From assembly GCA_913043145.1 (NCBI GenBank), contig CAJWLP010000002.1, forward strand, positions 1 to 64,000: DNA of 64,000 nt, written 5' to 3'. The translations under genes were made by a program, and so were the position numbers. Below are positions 52,563 to 63,939 of this stretch, one piece after another. Source of the DNA: an uncultured Bacteroidota bacterium. Its GTDB lineage: Bacteria; Bacteroidota; Bacteroidia; NS11-12g; UBA9320. Under the pieces are notes generated by a model. It made no database searches. It worked only from the letters and a program-made list of their open reading frames with translations, and was not told the origin of the DNA. Position 1 is the first letter of the stretch; the number at the start of each line of letters is the position of its first letter.

Positions 52563-55031
52563 TTATTTCTCTTTTGGAGTCACAATATCCCATTTTTTTG
52601 GATTTTTTACCCTTTGTTTTGTAAGTGCATGTTCCAGTACCTCATTCATTTGATCTACAAAATGAAATTTTAAATTGGATATGTAGGATGGATTAATATC
52701 ATCTATATCTTTTTTATTTGCCTTAGACATGATGATTTCTTTAATTCCAGCACGTTTTGCTGCTAAGATTTTTTCTTTGATTCCGCCAACTGGAAGTACC
52801 TTGCCTCTAAGAGTGATCTCGCCCGTCATAGCCAAACGATTTTTAACTTTTCGTTGAGTAAATACAGATGCTAACGCTGTCAGAATAGTAATTCCCGCAC
52901 TTGGACCATCTTTTGGGACAGCACCAGCAGGAAAATGAATGTGAATATCATATTGATCAAATATCAAATGGTTAATTCCATAGGATTGAGCATTTGCCTT
53001 CAGCCATGTGTTAGCATTGATAGCACTTTCTTTCATTACATCTCCCAATTGACCGGTCAATGTAATTTTACCTTTTCCTTTAGTAATTGAAGTTTCAACA
53101 AATAAAATATCGCCACCCACACTTGTCCATGCTAGCCCAGTTACTACTCCAGCTACTTCGTTAGTCTCATATAGGTCTTTTTCAATTTTTTCTTTACCTA
53201 ATATTTGCTCCGCATCATTAAGACTGATTGTAGGTTTAGGTTCATTGCCGTACACCAATTCTTTTGCTTGCCATCGACATATCTTTGCAAGTCTTTTATC
53301 TAATGTTCTTACACCACTTTCACGGGTATATTCATCCACTATTTTTTCAATGACTTTGTCAGACATGCGAAGCTCCTTAGATTTTAAACCGTGTTCTTTT
53401 TTTTGCTTAGGTAGTAGATGTTTTTTTGCAATTCCAATCTTTTCTTCAACGGTGTATCCCGTAATATCTATGATTTCCATTCGATCCCTTAATGCAGGTT
53501 GAATGGTATCTAGTCGGTTTGCAGTAGCTAAGAACAATACGTTGCTTAAGTTGTAGTCTAAGTCTACATAATTGTCATGAAAAGCATTATTCTGCTCAGG
53601 ATCTAATATTTCTAATAATGCGGAAGAGGGGTCGCCTCTAAAATCATTTCCTATTTTATCAATTTCATCCAGTACAAAAATAGGGTTGCTTTTACCAGCT
53701 TTTTTGAGGGACTGTATGATACGCCCAGGCATGGCACCAATATATGTTTTTCGATGACCGCGGAGTTCAGACTCGTCGTGCAGACCACCGAGGCTCATTC
53801 GCACATACTCCCTACCCATAGCCTTGGCTATGGATTTCCCTAATGATGTTTTACCAACTCCTGGAGGGCCATAAAGACATAAAATGGGTGATTTCATGTC
53901 ACCTTTGAGCTTAAGAACAGCTAAATATTCTAAGATTCGTTCTTTAACTTTTTCGAGTCCAAAATGGTCAGAATCCAATACTTTACGGGCTCGTTTTAGA
54001 TCGAAATTATCTTTTGAAAATTCTGACCATGGTAATTCAAGTAGTAATTCCACATAGTTTAAACTAACGGAATAATCTGGAGTTGCTGGATTCATTCTCA
54101 TAAGACGATCTAATTCTTTATTAAATGCTTTGGCTACAGTTTTATTCCATTTCTTATTATTACCCTTAGCACGCAAAACCTCGATTTCTTTATCTGGTGA
54201 ATCTTGTCCAAGTTCTTCTTGAATTGCTCGGATTTGTTGTTGTAAGAAATATTCTTTTTGTTGCTGATCCAAATCCACTTTTACCTTGGTATGAATCTTA
54301 TTTTTGAGTTCTAACATTTGAAGCTCTTTATCCAAAAAGAATAGTACACGATTGGCCTTTTTCTTAAAATTCGATAGTTCCAAGATTTCTTGCTTTTCAT
54401 CAACCGAAACATTGAGATTGGATGAAATAAAATTCACTAAAAAGTTAGGAGAATTGATATTTTTTAAAGCAAAATTAGCTTCTGAGGGGATGTTCGGAGA
54501 GATTTCTACAATTTTAGAGGCCAACTCACGAATACTATCAACGGTTGCGTTAGTCTCTTTTCCTTTTAAAGCTTTACCATCGGTAAAAGCTTCAATATCT
54601 CCTCTAAAATAAGGGTCTTCATCCGTAATATTTTTGAGGGTAAATTTTCGTTTACCTTGAATAATCACAGTGATATTGCCGTCGGGCATTTTCAACATCT
54701 TAAGTATGTGGGCTAATGTGCCTTTGGAATAAAAGTCTTGTGGAGAAGGATCTTCGATTTTTTGATCCTTTTGAGCAACCACACCAATTATCTTATCACC
54801 TTTGTATGCATCTTGGATTAGTTTGATGGATTTGTCTCTACCCACTGTCACTGGAAACACCACTCCTGGAAACAATACTGTATTTCTTAGTGGTAATAAT
54901 GGCAGATTTTCAGGATAATTACCTGAATTGTCATCTTCAAAATCACTATCGGCTATGACGGATATGATTTCTGATCCGTCCTCCTCACCTAAAAAATCGC
55001 CGTCTAGCTTAAATCTATGGTCAAATGTCAT
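52563..55031 (-). CDS. lon: ATP-dependent protease Lon
   Basis: An 822-residue Lon. The N-terminal LON domain (about 40-250) begins LPLLPLRNTVLFPGVVFPV; a coiled linker (250-330) leads to the AAA+ domain with LYGPPGVGKTSLGKSIAKAM (Walker A) and PIFVLDEIDKIG (Walker B). The protease domain has the Ser in PKDGPSAGITILTA and the Lys in PVGGIKEKILAAKRAG. It degrades misfolded and regulatory proteins in the cytoplasm. No TAnnTTTG element is clear upstream, which may fit control by another sigma factor, but that is a guess. Confidence 0.98.
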   Translation of the reverse strand: MTFDHRFKLDGDFLGEEDGSEIISVIADSDFEDDNSGNYPENLPLLPLRNTVLFPGVVFPVTVGRDKSIKLIQDAYKGDKIIGVVAQKDQKIEDPSPQDFYSKGTLAHILKMLKMPDGNITVIIQGKRKFTLKNITDEDPYFRGDIEAFTDGKALKGKETNATVDSIRELASKIVEISPNIPSEANFALKNINSPNFLVNFISSNLNVSVDEKQEILELSNFKKKANRVLFFLDKELQMLELKNKIHTKVKVDLDQQQKEYFLQQQIRAIQEELGQDSPDKEIEVLRAKGNNKKWNKTVAKAFNKELDRLMRMNPATPDYSVSLNYVELLLELPWSEFSKDNFDLKRARKVLDSDHFGLEKVKERILEYLAVLKLKGDMKSPILCLYGPPGVGKTSLGKSIAKAMGREYVRMSLGGLHDESELRGHRKTYIGAMPGRIIQSLKKAGKSNPIFVLDEIDKIGNDFRGDPSSALLEILDPEQNNAFHDNYVDLDYNLSNVLFLATANRLDTIQPALRDRMEIIDITGYTVEEKIGIAKKHLLPKQKKEHGLKSKELRMSDKVIEKIVDEYTRESGVRTLDKRLAKICRWQAKELVYGNEPKPTISLNDAEQILGKEKIEKDLYETNEVAGVVTGLAWTSVGGDILFVETSITKGKGKITLTGQLGDVMKESAINANTWLKANAQSYGINHLIFDQYDIHIHFPAGAVPKDGPSAGITILTALASVFTQRKVKNRLAMTGEITLRGKVLPVGGIKEKILAAKRAGIKEIIMSKANKKDIDDINPSYISNLKFHFVDQMNEVLEHALTKQRVKNPKKWDIVTPKEK

Positions 55032-55123
55032 GTTGTCGTATTGTGTGCTCCAATTAATTTTGAAACATGTGGCTAGTAGTATGGCAATTGTTATGCCAGT
55101 TGATTTTTTACCAGATTTAGTCT

Positions 55124-56860
55124 TTACTTAATAATAAGTTTTCCCTTGACTGCAGATCGGTAAAACAGGTAGGTACCTAATATCAAAACAACTAACAATA
55201 AACAAGACTCAGACCACTCTCGAAAGATAATCTTACCAACCATGAACAAAAAGGAGTAGACGGTAATAATTCCTCCTAGCCATGCTAAAAATAGGTAAGG
55301 TATGGTCTTTTTGAAATCATCAAACCCTTGAGGGTAGATTTTGTCTTTGAATTTTTGTATATGATTTTGAGCGTCTGGTTTTGTGATCAAGCTGACTAAA
55401 ACCCAACAGAAGGTTGTTATTCCGACAGTAATGAAAAATGAGATAGGATTGGATGATAATGATTCATCCAAAACAGGATAATTATGAACAAAAACAAATT
55501 TGAGTAAGCCATAGACGATGAATGGGGTTACAGTAGCTGTAATTTCTGCCCATGCATTAATGCGAAACCAAAACCATCGCATCATCAATAATAATCCTAA
55601 TCCAGCTCCACATTCCATAATAAATTCCCAGACTCCACTAATTGAATTTACCTGAGTGGTTACCCCCAATGCAAGGATCATTATCCCAAAAGTTACCCAT
55701 CGACTGACACGTACTATTTTATGATTAGAGTTTTTTGCTGGATTCCAAACATCGTTAATGACGTAACTAGCTCCCCAATTAAGGTGGGTAGAAACGGTAC
55801 TCATGTATGCTCCTAGGAAGGCAACTAATAAAAGACCTCGCATACCTGAAGGTAGAAATTCTTTCATAGCCATAACAAAGCCCAACTTTGTATCATCAGC
55901 TCCTAATTCTGGGTATAACACTACCGAACATAAGGCTACAATAATCCATGGCCATGGACGAATACCATAATGAGCAAATTGAAAGAAGAAGGTGGCCATA
56001 AATGAGTGTTTCTCATTTTTTGTGCTGAACATTCGTTGGGCGATATACCCTCCACCTCCTGGTTCTGCTCCAGGATACCAACTTGACCACCAAACCATTC
56101 CAGCGATTGCTATAAAAGAAGCAAACCCTATGGATAAACCAACAGGTTCGGATGAATTTCCAACACTTGGCAATATAGTTAGGCTGTGTTTTGGGAGAGC
56201 ATTTTTTAAGCCAGATATTCCACCAATTTGGTCAGAATTAACCACTAGTATGGCAAGAACAATACACCCAATTAGTGCTATAAAAAATTGAAATGCATCC
56301 GTGAGTGCTACTCCCATCAAACCACTGAGTGCTGAATACCCAGCTACTAAAAGCATAGCTAATGCAGTAAAACAAAATAACTCAATACCTTTTAAATTAA
56401 AAAACACTTCTAATATAGCCATAAGAGCAAGGTTAACCCACGCAAGAATGATGGAATTCATGACAACACCCAGATATATTGCTTTAAACTTTTTAAGCCA
56501 TTTGGCCTGTTGACCACCATAACGTAATGTGATAAATTCTGCATCGGTTATCACACCACTTCTTCTCCATAATTGAGCATAAAAAATAGCAGTAAACATT
56601 CCGCCCAGAAGCATATTCCACCAGACCCAATTTCCAGAAATTCCATTTTTAGCTACCAATTCAGTCACAGCTAGAGGTGTGTCTGCAGCAAAAGTTGTAG
56701 CTACCATGCTCAAACCAGCAATGTACCAAGGCAGATTTTTGCCACCTAAAAAGAAACCTTCTATGCTATTATTTATATTGCTTTTAGCATACCAACCTAA
56801 GGCAATTGTGATGACTATAAATAAAATGATGATAAAAAAATCAAAACCTGTTAAAACCAT
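55124..56860 (-). CDS. Sodium:solute symporter family protein
   Basis: A 578-residue transporter of the SSS family, with about 13-14 membrane helices. Family features are FFLGGKNLPWYIAGLSMVAT and TTFAADTPLAV near the first helices, RRSGVITDAEFITLRYGG, and GAYMSTVSTHLNWGASYVIND, in which the Ser/Thr residues typically bind sodium. The substrate cannot be inferred; SSS members move sugars, amino acids, ions or other solutes. The gene stands alone on the minus strand between lon and a divergent lipoprotein gene. Length is normal. Confidence 0.92.
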   Translation of the reverse strand: MVLTGFDFFIIILFIVITIALGWYAKSNINNSIEGFFLGGKNLPWYIAGLSMVATTFAADTPLAVTELVAKNGISGNWVWWNMLLGGMFTAIFYAQLWRRSGVITDAEFITLRYGGQQAKWLKKFKAIYLGVVMNSIILAWVNLALMAILEVFFNLKGIELFCFTALAMLLVAGYSALSGLMGVALTDAFQFFIALIGCIVLAILVVNSDQIGGISGLKNALPKHSLTILPSVGNSSEPVGLSIGFASFIAIAGMVWWSSWYPGAEPGGGGYIAQRMFSTKNEKHSFMATFFFQFAHYGIRPWPWIIVALCSVVLYPELGADDTKLGFVMAMKEFLPSGMRGLLLVAFLGAYMSTVSTHLNWGASYVINDVWNPAKNSNHKIVRVSRWVTFGIMILALGVTTQVNSISGVWEFIMECGAGLGLLLMMRWFWFRINAWAEITATVTPFIVYGLLKFVFVHNYPVLDESLSSNPISFFITVGITTFCWVLVSLITKPDAQNHIQKFKDKIYPQGFDDFKKTIPYLFLAWLGGIITVYSFLFMVGKIIFREWSESCLLLVVLILGTYLFYRSAVKGKLIIK

Positions 56861-56948
56861 AATCTGTTCAATGACACAATTTTGTAGTTTTTATTCAAGA
56901 ATCTAAAAATTAGTTTTAATATTTAATTAACATTATAGCTTTGATCAT

Positions 56949-56956
56949 TATCTTTG
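56949..56956 (+). promoter_or_regulatory. Bacteroidota -7 element (TATCTTTG) for the lipoprotein gene
   Basis: Perfect TAnnTTTG, with a second one (TAGCTTTG) at 56936-56943 just upstream, so two tandem starts are possible. The leader from the first is about 17 bases to ATG 56978. Confidence 0.5.
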
Positions 56957-56977
56957 AACCATTAGATTATATAAAAT

Positions 56978-57829
56978 ATGAAGAGCATTAAATTTTTATC
57001 AATGATTGCTATGCTAGCATTCGGGTCATTATTATTGACTAATTGTAGTGATGGAGATGAGCCAGACCCATCACCTGTATTAAACTTTTTAGGAGGAGAT
57101 TACATTAGTACAAATACGAGTTTGGCCGCAAATACTGATTTCACGATTGCTGTTACGGCAAATCACACTAAGAACATTAAATCATTAAAAGTGATTCAGT
57201 CCCTAGATGGGCAAACCGATGTTGATTTAGTAGACTCAGCTTATAATGACAAGACAATATCAGAATTTGTATTTAACGGCACTACTGCTGCTACTCCTGG
57301 AACAGAAATATACACGTTCATTGTTGCTGATAAGAATGGGAACTCAACAAGCAAACCAATAACAATTACTAATATTGGAGATTCAGGTAATGATTTAGAA
57401 ATCTTTGAGGAAGATAATAATGGAAATACATTTAAAGTATATAATTTCCAGGGTCCAGCTGATGGAGCATATGAAATGGCTGCAGGTCCACTATCTTCTG
57501 CTGATGGTAACTCAAGGAAAGATATTCAGGATTCGACGGCAAATGTTGAAACTAATAATTGGCCAGCTCGTTGGACTTCACGAAATGGATCAACTTTCAA
57601 AAAGGTGAGTTCAAGTGCGTGGAGTACAATCACTAATGACGCAGAAATTGTTGCTAATTGGGATGATGCTGGTGCTGAAGAATCTGTGATTACTGCAACA
57701 ACTGGTGATTTGTATATCATTCATGCTAAGAGTTCAAATAAATATGGTTTGATTGAAATTACAGATGTTGTTTCAACACCAAGTGATAATTTGGATTATG
57801 TAGAGTTTAGATATAAATTCCAACTATAG
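56978..57829 (+). CDS. Lipoprotein of unknown function with Ig-like N-terminal region
   Basis: A 283-residue protein with lipobox LLTNC (Cys23) after a hydrophobic signal. Residues about 35-130 look like an Ig-type or bacterial surface domain (TDFTIAVTANHTKNIKSLKV). The rest, from about 140, is polar and beta-rich and ends LDYVEFRYKFQL. The acidic stretch SDGDEPDPSP after the lipid-anchored Cys is typical of surface lipoproteins in Bacteroidota (lipoprotein export signal-like, with Asp/Glu near position +2 to +5). No known domain is recognised and no function can be given. A terminator follows. Confidence 0.7.
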   Translation: MKSIKFLSMIAMLAFGSLLLTNCSDGDEPDPSPVLNFLGGDYISTNTSLAANTDFTIAVTANHTKNIKSLKVIQSLDGQTDVDLVDSAYNDKTISEFVFNGTTAATPGTEIYTFIVADKNGNSTSKPITITNIGDSGNDLEIFEEDNNGNTFKVYNFQGPADGAYEMAAGPLSSADGNSRKDIQDSTANVETNNWPARWTSRNGSTFKKVSSSAWSTITNDAEIVANWDDAGAEESVITATTGDLYIIHAKSSNKYGLIEITDVVSTPSDNLDYVEFRYKFQL

Positions 57830-57857
57830 TAGTAAGTTGTTTACTAATTAATCCAAG

Positions 57858-57889
57858 AAAAGGTCGATGTTTTGCATCGACCTTTTTTA
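57858..57889 (+). terminator. Intrinsic terminator after the lipoprotein gene
   Basis: AGGTCGATG, loop TTTTG, CATCGACCT, then a T-run. The T-run merges into TTTATTTG (57886-57893), a one-mismatch -7 element for pfkA. Confidence 0.9.
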
Positions 57890-57914
57890 TTTGCAGTAAT
57901 TACTCAAAACTAAA

Positions 57915-58886
57915 ATGAATAAAATAGGCGTATATACCTCTGGTGGTGATGCCCCAGGAATGAATGCATGTTTACGAGCTGTGGTAAGAACAGCTATTTT
58001 TAATGGACTGGAAGTTAAAGGAATTAAGCGAGGTTATGAAGGCATGATCTCAAACGATATCATTGATTTAGATCGTCAGTCTGTAGCTAATATTATTCAA
58101 CGAGGCGGTACCTTTTTAAAAACTGCTCGAAGTCAGACTTTTATGACCAAAGAGGGAAGAAAGATAGCCTATGATAATATCAAAAAACATGGAATTGATG
58201 CTTTAGTATGTGTTGGTGGAAATGGTTCTTATACTGGAGCTAAAATTTTTTTTGAAGAGTATGGTGTTCCTTGCATTGGTTTGCCAGGAACGATTGATAA
58301 TGATTTGTTTGGTACAGATTTTACCATTGGTTACGATACTGCTATAAATACAGCTTTGGATGCGATCGATAAAATCAGAGATACGGCTCACTCGCATGAG
58401 CGAGTATTTATTGTTGAAGTAATGGGTAGGAATAGTGGTTTTATAGCCTTAGATGTAGCAATTGCTGGAGGTGCAGAAGGAGCTCTTATTCCAGAAGATC
58501 AGGGTGATTGGGATAAAGTTTTGAATCATTTTAATAATCCAAAGCGTCGAAAGAAATCATTCAGTATCATTGTTGTTGCTGAAGGGGATGAGCAAGGTGG
58601 AGCTTTGATTTTAGAAAAAAAATTAACCTCAATGTATCCAGATTTAAAAATACGAAGTACCATTCTCGGTCACGTACAACGTGGTGGTAGTCCAAGTGCA
58701 CGAGATCGAATATTGGCATCTCGTTTAGGCTCTGAGGCAATCACTGCTCTACTTACTGGCCAAAAATCAGTGACTGTAGGTATTGTAAGTGATGAGGTAG
58801 TATATACTCCTTTTGAACAAGCCATTAAAGGAAAGAAGTCGGTGTCGGAGAGCTTAATCAATTTGGCTGAGATACTTTCAATTTAA
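57915..58886 (+). CDS. pfkA: ATP-dependent 6-phosphofructokinase
   Basis: A 323-residue PfkA-type kinase. Motifs: GVYTSGGDAPGMNACLRAVV (ATP binding), CVGGNGSYTGAK, LPGTIDNDLFGTDFTIGYDT with the catalytic Asp, VIEVMGRNSGF-like VEVMGRNSGFIAL, and STILGHVQRGGSPSARDRI (effector and substrate site). Gly at the position that favours ATP over pyrophosphate is seen in GGDAPG. It makes fructose 1,6-bisphosphate in glycolysis. A strong terminator shared with gyrB follows. Confidence 0.97.
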   Translation: MNKIGVYTSGGDAPGMNACLRAVVRTAIFNGLEVKGIKRGYEGMISNDIIDLDRQSVANIIQRGGTFLKTARSQTFMTKEGRKIAYDNIKKHGIDALVCVGGNGSYTGAKIFFEEYGVPCIGLPGTIDNDLFGTDFTIGYDTAINTALDAIDKIRDTAHSHERVFIVEVMGRNSGFIALDVAIAGGAEGALIPEDQGDWDKVLNHFNNPKRRKKSFSIIVVAEGDEQGGALILEKKLTSMYPDLKIRSTILGHVQRGGSPSARDRILASRLGSEAITALLTGQKSVTVGIVSDEVVYTPFEQAIKGKKSVSESLINLAEILSI

Positions 58887-58898
58887 AGTTTAAAAATC

Positions 58899-58936
58899 AA
58901 AAAAAGGGGGTTGATACTATTCAACCCCCCTTTTTT
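58899..58936. terminator. Bidirectional intrinsic terminator between pfkA and gyrB
   Basis: A-run, GGGGGTTGA, loop TACTAT, TCAACCCCCC, T-run. It serves the two convergent genes. Confidence 0.92.
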
Positions 58937-58953
58937 ATTAGTTGATGTATCAG

Positions 58954-60909
<1,956 letters not shown>

Positions 60910-61027
60910 TTATTACTTCGTGAAGGTACGAATTATGGCAGGCTACTAGATGATTTTGTTTAAGCTATATATCCACAAAAAATAAACACTTATCAACATG
61001 TAATTAATTGATAATCAATAAGTTGTG

Positions 61028-62059
61028 CTAGGTCATTTCTCCTCGAATATTTTGTCTAAGGATATCGTGTCTTTCTTTATATGAATAGTTACCGATAACC
61101 CACATGAGTTTTGTTAATGCAGCTTCTGATGTAATGTCTTTACCTGATACAACGCAGGTACTTTGTAGAGTCGCACTGCTAGCATATTTTCCAATTTCAA
61201 TTTTTCCATTTGGGCATTGAGTCGTTGCAAAAATGATGGTTTTATTTTTCTCACAAGCCTTAATAAGTTTTTGCCATTGAGAATTTTTTGGGAGATTGCC
61301 TGCACCAAATGTTTTGAGTACTATTCCTTCTATTTTTTGATTTTTTACAATACTAATTAGTGCACTAGGATTGTATCCTGGAAATACTGTAACATTAACT
61401 ACATTATCACTAAAATTCGGTTTTAAAACAACTTTATTATTATTTTTTTTATTAATGAGAGTATGGTTTAATGTAATTTTTTGCTCCAAATTAGCTAGAT
61501 TTTCAAAGTTTGGTGAACTAAATCCCTCAAAGTCATTAGTACTGACTTTTATACTTCGATTTCCCCGAAGTACATCATCATTAAAACAAATACAAACTTC
61601 AGGAATGCAATCAATATTGAAGGTTTTATGCCCTGCAATATATATAGCATTGCTCAAATTAACTATGCCATCTGTTCTAGGGTGAAAAATTGGAAGTTGT
61701 GATCCAGTTAAGACTATGGGCTTATCTAGGTTATTAAACATAAAACTCAATGCAGATGCAGTATAGGCCAATGTGTCTGTGCCATGGATGATGATAAATC
61801 CATGGTAATCATCGTAGTTTTTATAAATTATTTCAGCAATTCTATTCCATGATTCAGGATTCATATCGCTTGAATCAACTACAGGATTTAGTGTATCATA
61901 TCTAAATTCTATTTTGTTAAAAGAATCAAAGTAATTCTGGTTCTTAATAGCAGGTAAGTAGTTTATAATTTCATCCCATGAAGACGGTACCAATCCTTTC
62001 TTGGTTTTTTTCATTCCAAATGTACCCCCAGTATATAGAATAAAAATAGAACTCGTCAT
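61028..62059 (-). CDS. ansA: Type I (cytoplasmic) L-asparaginase
   Basis: A 343-residue asparaginase without a signal peptide. Active-site motifs: IFILYTGGTFGM (first catalytic Thr), DSSDMNPESW, and GFIIIHGTDTLAYTASALSF (second Thr, Asp and the partner Lys region), followed by KPIVLTGSQLPI. It hydrolyses asparagine to aspartate and ammonia. It is the last gene of a probable operon EVE-pyrR-pyrB-ansA and starts six bases after the pyrB stop. Aspartate is a substrate of PyrB, so the link may be functional. Confidence 0.94.
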   Translation of the reverse strand: MTSSIFILYTGGTFGMKKTKKGLVPSSWDEIINYLPAIKNQNYFDSFNKIEFRYDTLNPVVDSSDMNPESWNRIAEIIYKNYDDYHGFIIIHGTDTLAYTASALSFMFNNLDKPIVLTGSQLPIFHPRTDGIVNLSNAIYIAGHKTFNIDCIPEVCICFNDDVLRGNRSIKVSTNDFEGFSSPNFENLANLEQKITLNHTLINKKNNNKVVLKPNFSDNVVNVTVFPGYNPSALISIVKNQKIEGIVLKTFGAGNLPKNSQWQKLIKACEKNKTIIFATTQCPNGKIEIGKYASSATLQSTCVVSGKDITSEAALTKLMWVIGNYSYKERHDILRQNIRGEMT

Positions 62060-62065
62060 GAATGT

Positions 62066-62989
62066 TTACTTAGAGGAGGTTAGCAAGTATAGAATGGCCA
62101 TTCTTATTGCTACTCCATTTTCAACTTGATTAAGAATAACACTTTGATTTGAATCAGCTACTTGGCTTGTGATTTCTACACCACGATTGATAGGTCCAGG
62201 GTGCATTATAATAATATCTTTATTAATTCTATCTAGTACATTTTGGTTGATCCCATATTGTAATGAATATTCTCTGAGTGATGGAAAATATTTGTCATCT
62301 TGTCTTTCTAATTGAATTCTCAGTAGATTAGCACTATCACACCATGCAAGACTTTCTTCTAAATTATAATTTACCTCAACACCAAGACTTTCGATGTATT
62401 TAGGAATAAGGTTTGGAGGACCACATACCCGAACATGTGCTCCAAGTTTTTGAAGGCAATAAATATTACTGAGTGCTACCCTAGAATGAATAATGTCTCC
62501 AACAATTAGAATTTTTTTATCTTTTAAACTACCAAGTTTTTCGGTAAGTGTATATGCATCGAGAAGAGCTTGAGTAGGGTGTTCATGTGTTCCATCTCCA
62601 GCATTGATGATATTTGCATCAATATGTCTGGATAGAAATTTCGCAGCACCCGGAGCAGGATGTCTCATAACTACCATGTCTACTTTCATAGCAAGGATAT
62701 TATTAACAGTATCAACTAATGTTTCGCCCTTATTGACCGAGGAGGTTCCACTATTAAAGTTTACAATATCTGCTGAAAGTCTTTTCTCTGCTAATTCAAA
62801 AGATATTTTAGTCCTGGTACTATTCTCAAAAAAGATATTGGCTATTGTAATATCTCTGAGGGAGGGCACTTTTTTGATTGGCCTATTAATAACTTCTTTA
62901 AAGTTTTCAGCAGTCTTAAAAATTAGTTGAATATCCTCTTTAGAGATGTCTTTGATGCCTAAAAGATGTTTACTGGATAGTGCTGACAT
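62066..62989 (-). CDS. pyrB: Aspartate carbamoyltransferase catalytic subunit
   Basis: A 307-residue ATCase catalytic chain. Motifs: IFFENSTRTKISFELAEKRL (carbamoyl phosphate site), KGETLVDTVNNI, VVMRHPAPGAAKFL, THEHPTQALLDAYTL and MHPGPINRGVEI. It condenses carbamoyl phosphate and aspartate in pyrimidine synthesis. No pyrI regulatory-chain gene is nearby, so the enzyme may be of the unregulated trimer type. It shares one base with the pyrR stop. Confidence 0.97.
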   Translation of the reverse strand: MSALSSKHLLGIKDISKEDIQLIFKTAENFKEVINRPIKKVPSLRDITIANIFFENSTRTKISFELAEKRLSADIVNFNSGTSSVNKGETLVDTVNNILAMKVDMVVMRHPAPGAAKFLSRHIDANIINAGDGTHEHPTQALLDAYTLTEKLGSLKDKKILIVGDIIHSRVALSNIYCLQKLGAHVRVCGPPNLIPKYIESLGVEVNYNLEESLAWCDSANLLRIQLERQDDKYFPSLREYSLQYGINQNVLDRINKDIIIMHPGPINRGVEITSQVADSNQSVILNQVENGVAIRMAILYLLTSSK

Positions 62990-63525
62990 TATTCTGTTTT
63001 ATCTGTTATAATCCAAACTCTGCATTGATCGTCTTTCCAATCTACTTTAACGTAATCATATGCTCTGGTGTCAATATCTTCACCGGTATAATCGGGTTGA
63101 ATAGGAACCTCTCTATTATATTTTCTATTAATTAGGGTAACAAGCTCAACCAATTTTGGTCTCCCATAGGCATTTATTGCGTCAAGAGCAGCTCTAATAC
63201 TTCGACCAGTATATAGCACGTCATCAACTAGTATGATGTGTTTATTCTCGATATCAAAATTAATATTTACTTCATTAGGAATGAGTTGTTTGTTGTTCCT
63301 TCTAAAATCATCACGATAGAATGTGGTATCTAATTCGCCATAATTAATATTAATTTTAAAAAGGGATTTAATTTTTTTGGCCAAAACTTTTCCAAAAAAA
63401 GGACCTCTTGGTTGAAGAGCAAGTATAGCAGTGTTTTCAAAAGAGCCGTGATTTTCGACCAGTTGATGGGCAATACGAGTAATGATAAGTTCTACGTGTT
63501 TATATTCGAGTATTACTTTTTTCAT
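62989..63525 (-). CDS. pyrR: Pyrimidine regulator/uracil phosphoribosyltransferase PyrR
   Basis: A 178-residue PyrR with the PRPP-binding motif HIILVDDVLYTGRSIRAALD, an N-terminal LALQPRGPFFGKVLAKKI and VELVTLINRKYNREVPIQPDYTG. In Firmicutes PyrR binds pyr mRNA and also has uracil phosphoribosyltransferase activity. I see no attenuator or anti-terminator hairpin inside this operon, because pyrR directly follows the EVE gene without a gap. Its RNA-binding role here is therefore unproven. Confidence 0.94.
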   Translation of the reverse strand: MKKVILEYKHVELIITRIAHQLVENHGSFENTAILALQPRGPFFGKVLAKKIKSLFKININYGELDTTFYRDDFRRNNKQLIPNEVNINFDIENKHIILVDDVLYTGRSIRAALDAINAYGRPKLVELVTLINRKYNREVPIQPDYTGEDIDTRAYDYVKVDWKDDQCRVWIITDKTE

Positions 63526-63939
63526 TTAGAACACTGTATCTGATAATTTGATAATTTCTTCAAATTCAAATTCTTTAACTGGACCAACAGACAACCTAGC
63601 TTGTTTTACAAGAGCCATGTTTGCAAGTGTGTCATTAGATTTTATTTGGGCTAGTGTGACACTTTTATTTAAAGGTTTGATAACTTCAACATCAACTGCA
63701 ACCCATTTTTCATCTTCAGTAGTAGGATCTTGGTATGCTTCTTTTATTACTCGTGTGATTCCTACAATTTCTTTTCCTTCATTGCTATGGTAGAATAAGC
63801 ATATATCACCATCTTTCATAGCTCGAAGGTGAACACGTGCAGGGTAACTTCTAACACCATCCCAATATGTTGATCCATCTTTTACCATTTGGTCCCAACT
63901 ATACTTGTATGGTTCGGATTTTATGAGCCAATAATTCAT
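63526..63939 (-). CDS. EVE-domain protein
   Basis: A 137-residue EVE (PUA-like) domain: NYWLIKSEPYKYSWDQMVKD, YWDGVRSYPARVHLRAMKDG and DICLFYHSNEGKEIVGITRV. Domains of this fold bind modified bases in DNA or RNA (YTH-like). The function of the stand-alone bacterial form is unclear. It is the first gene of the pyrR-pyrB-ansA cluster, with the pyrR ATG directly after its stop. A one-mismatch -7 element (GATATTTG at 63945-63952) would start the transcript next to ATG 63939. Confidence 0.92.
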   Translation of the reverse strand: MNYWLIKSEPYKYSWDQMVKDGSTYWDGVRSYPARVHLRAMKDGDICLFYHSNEGKEIVGITRVIKEAYQDPTTEDEKWVAVDVEVIKPLNKSVTLAQIKSNDTLANMALVKQARLSVGPVKEFEFEEIIKLSDTVF

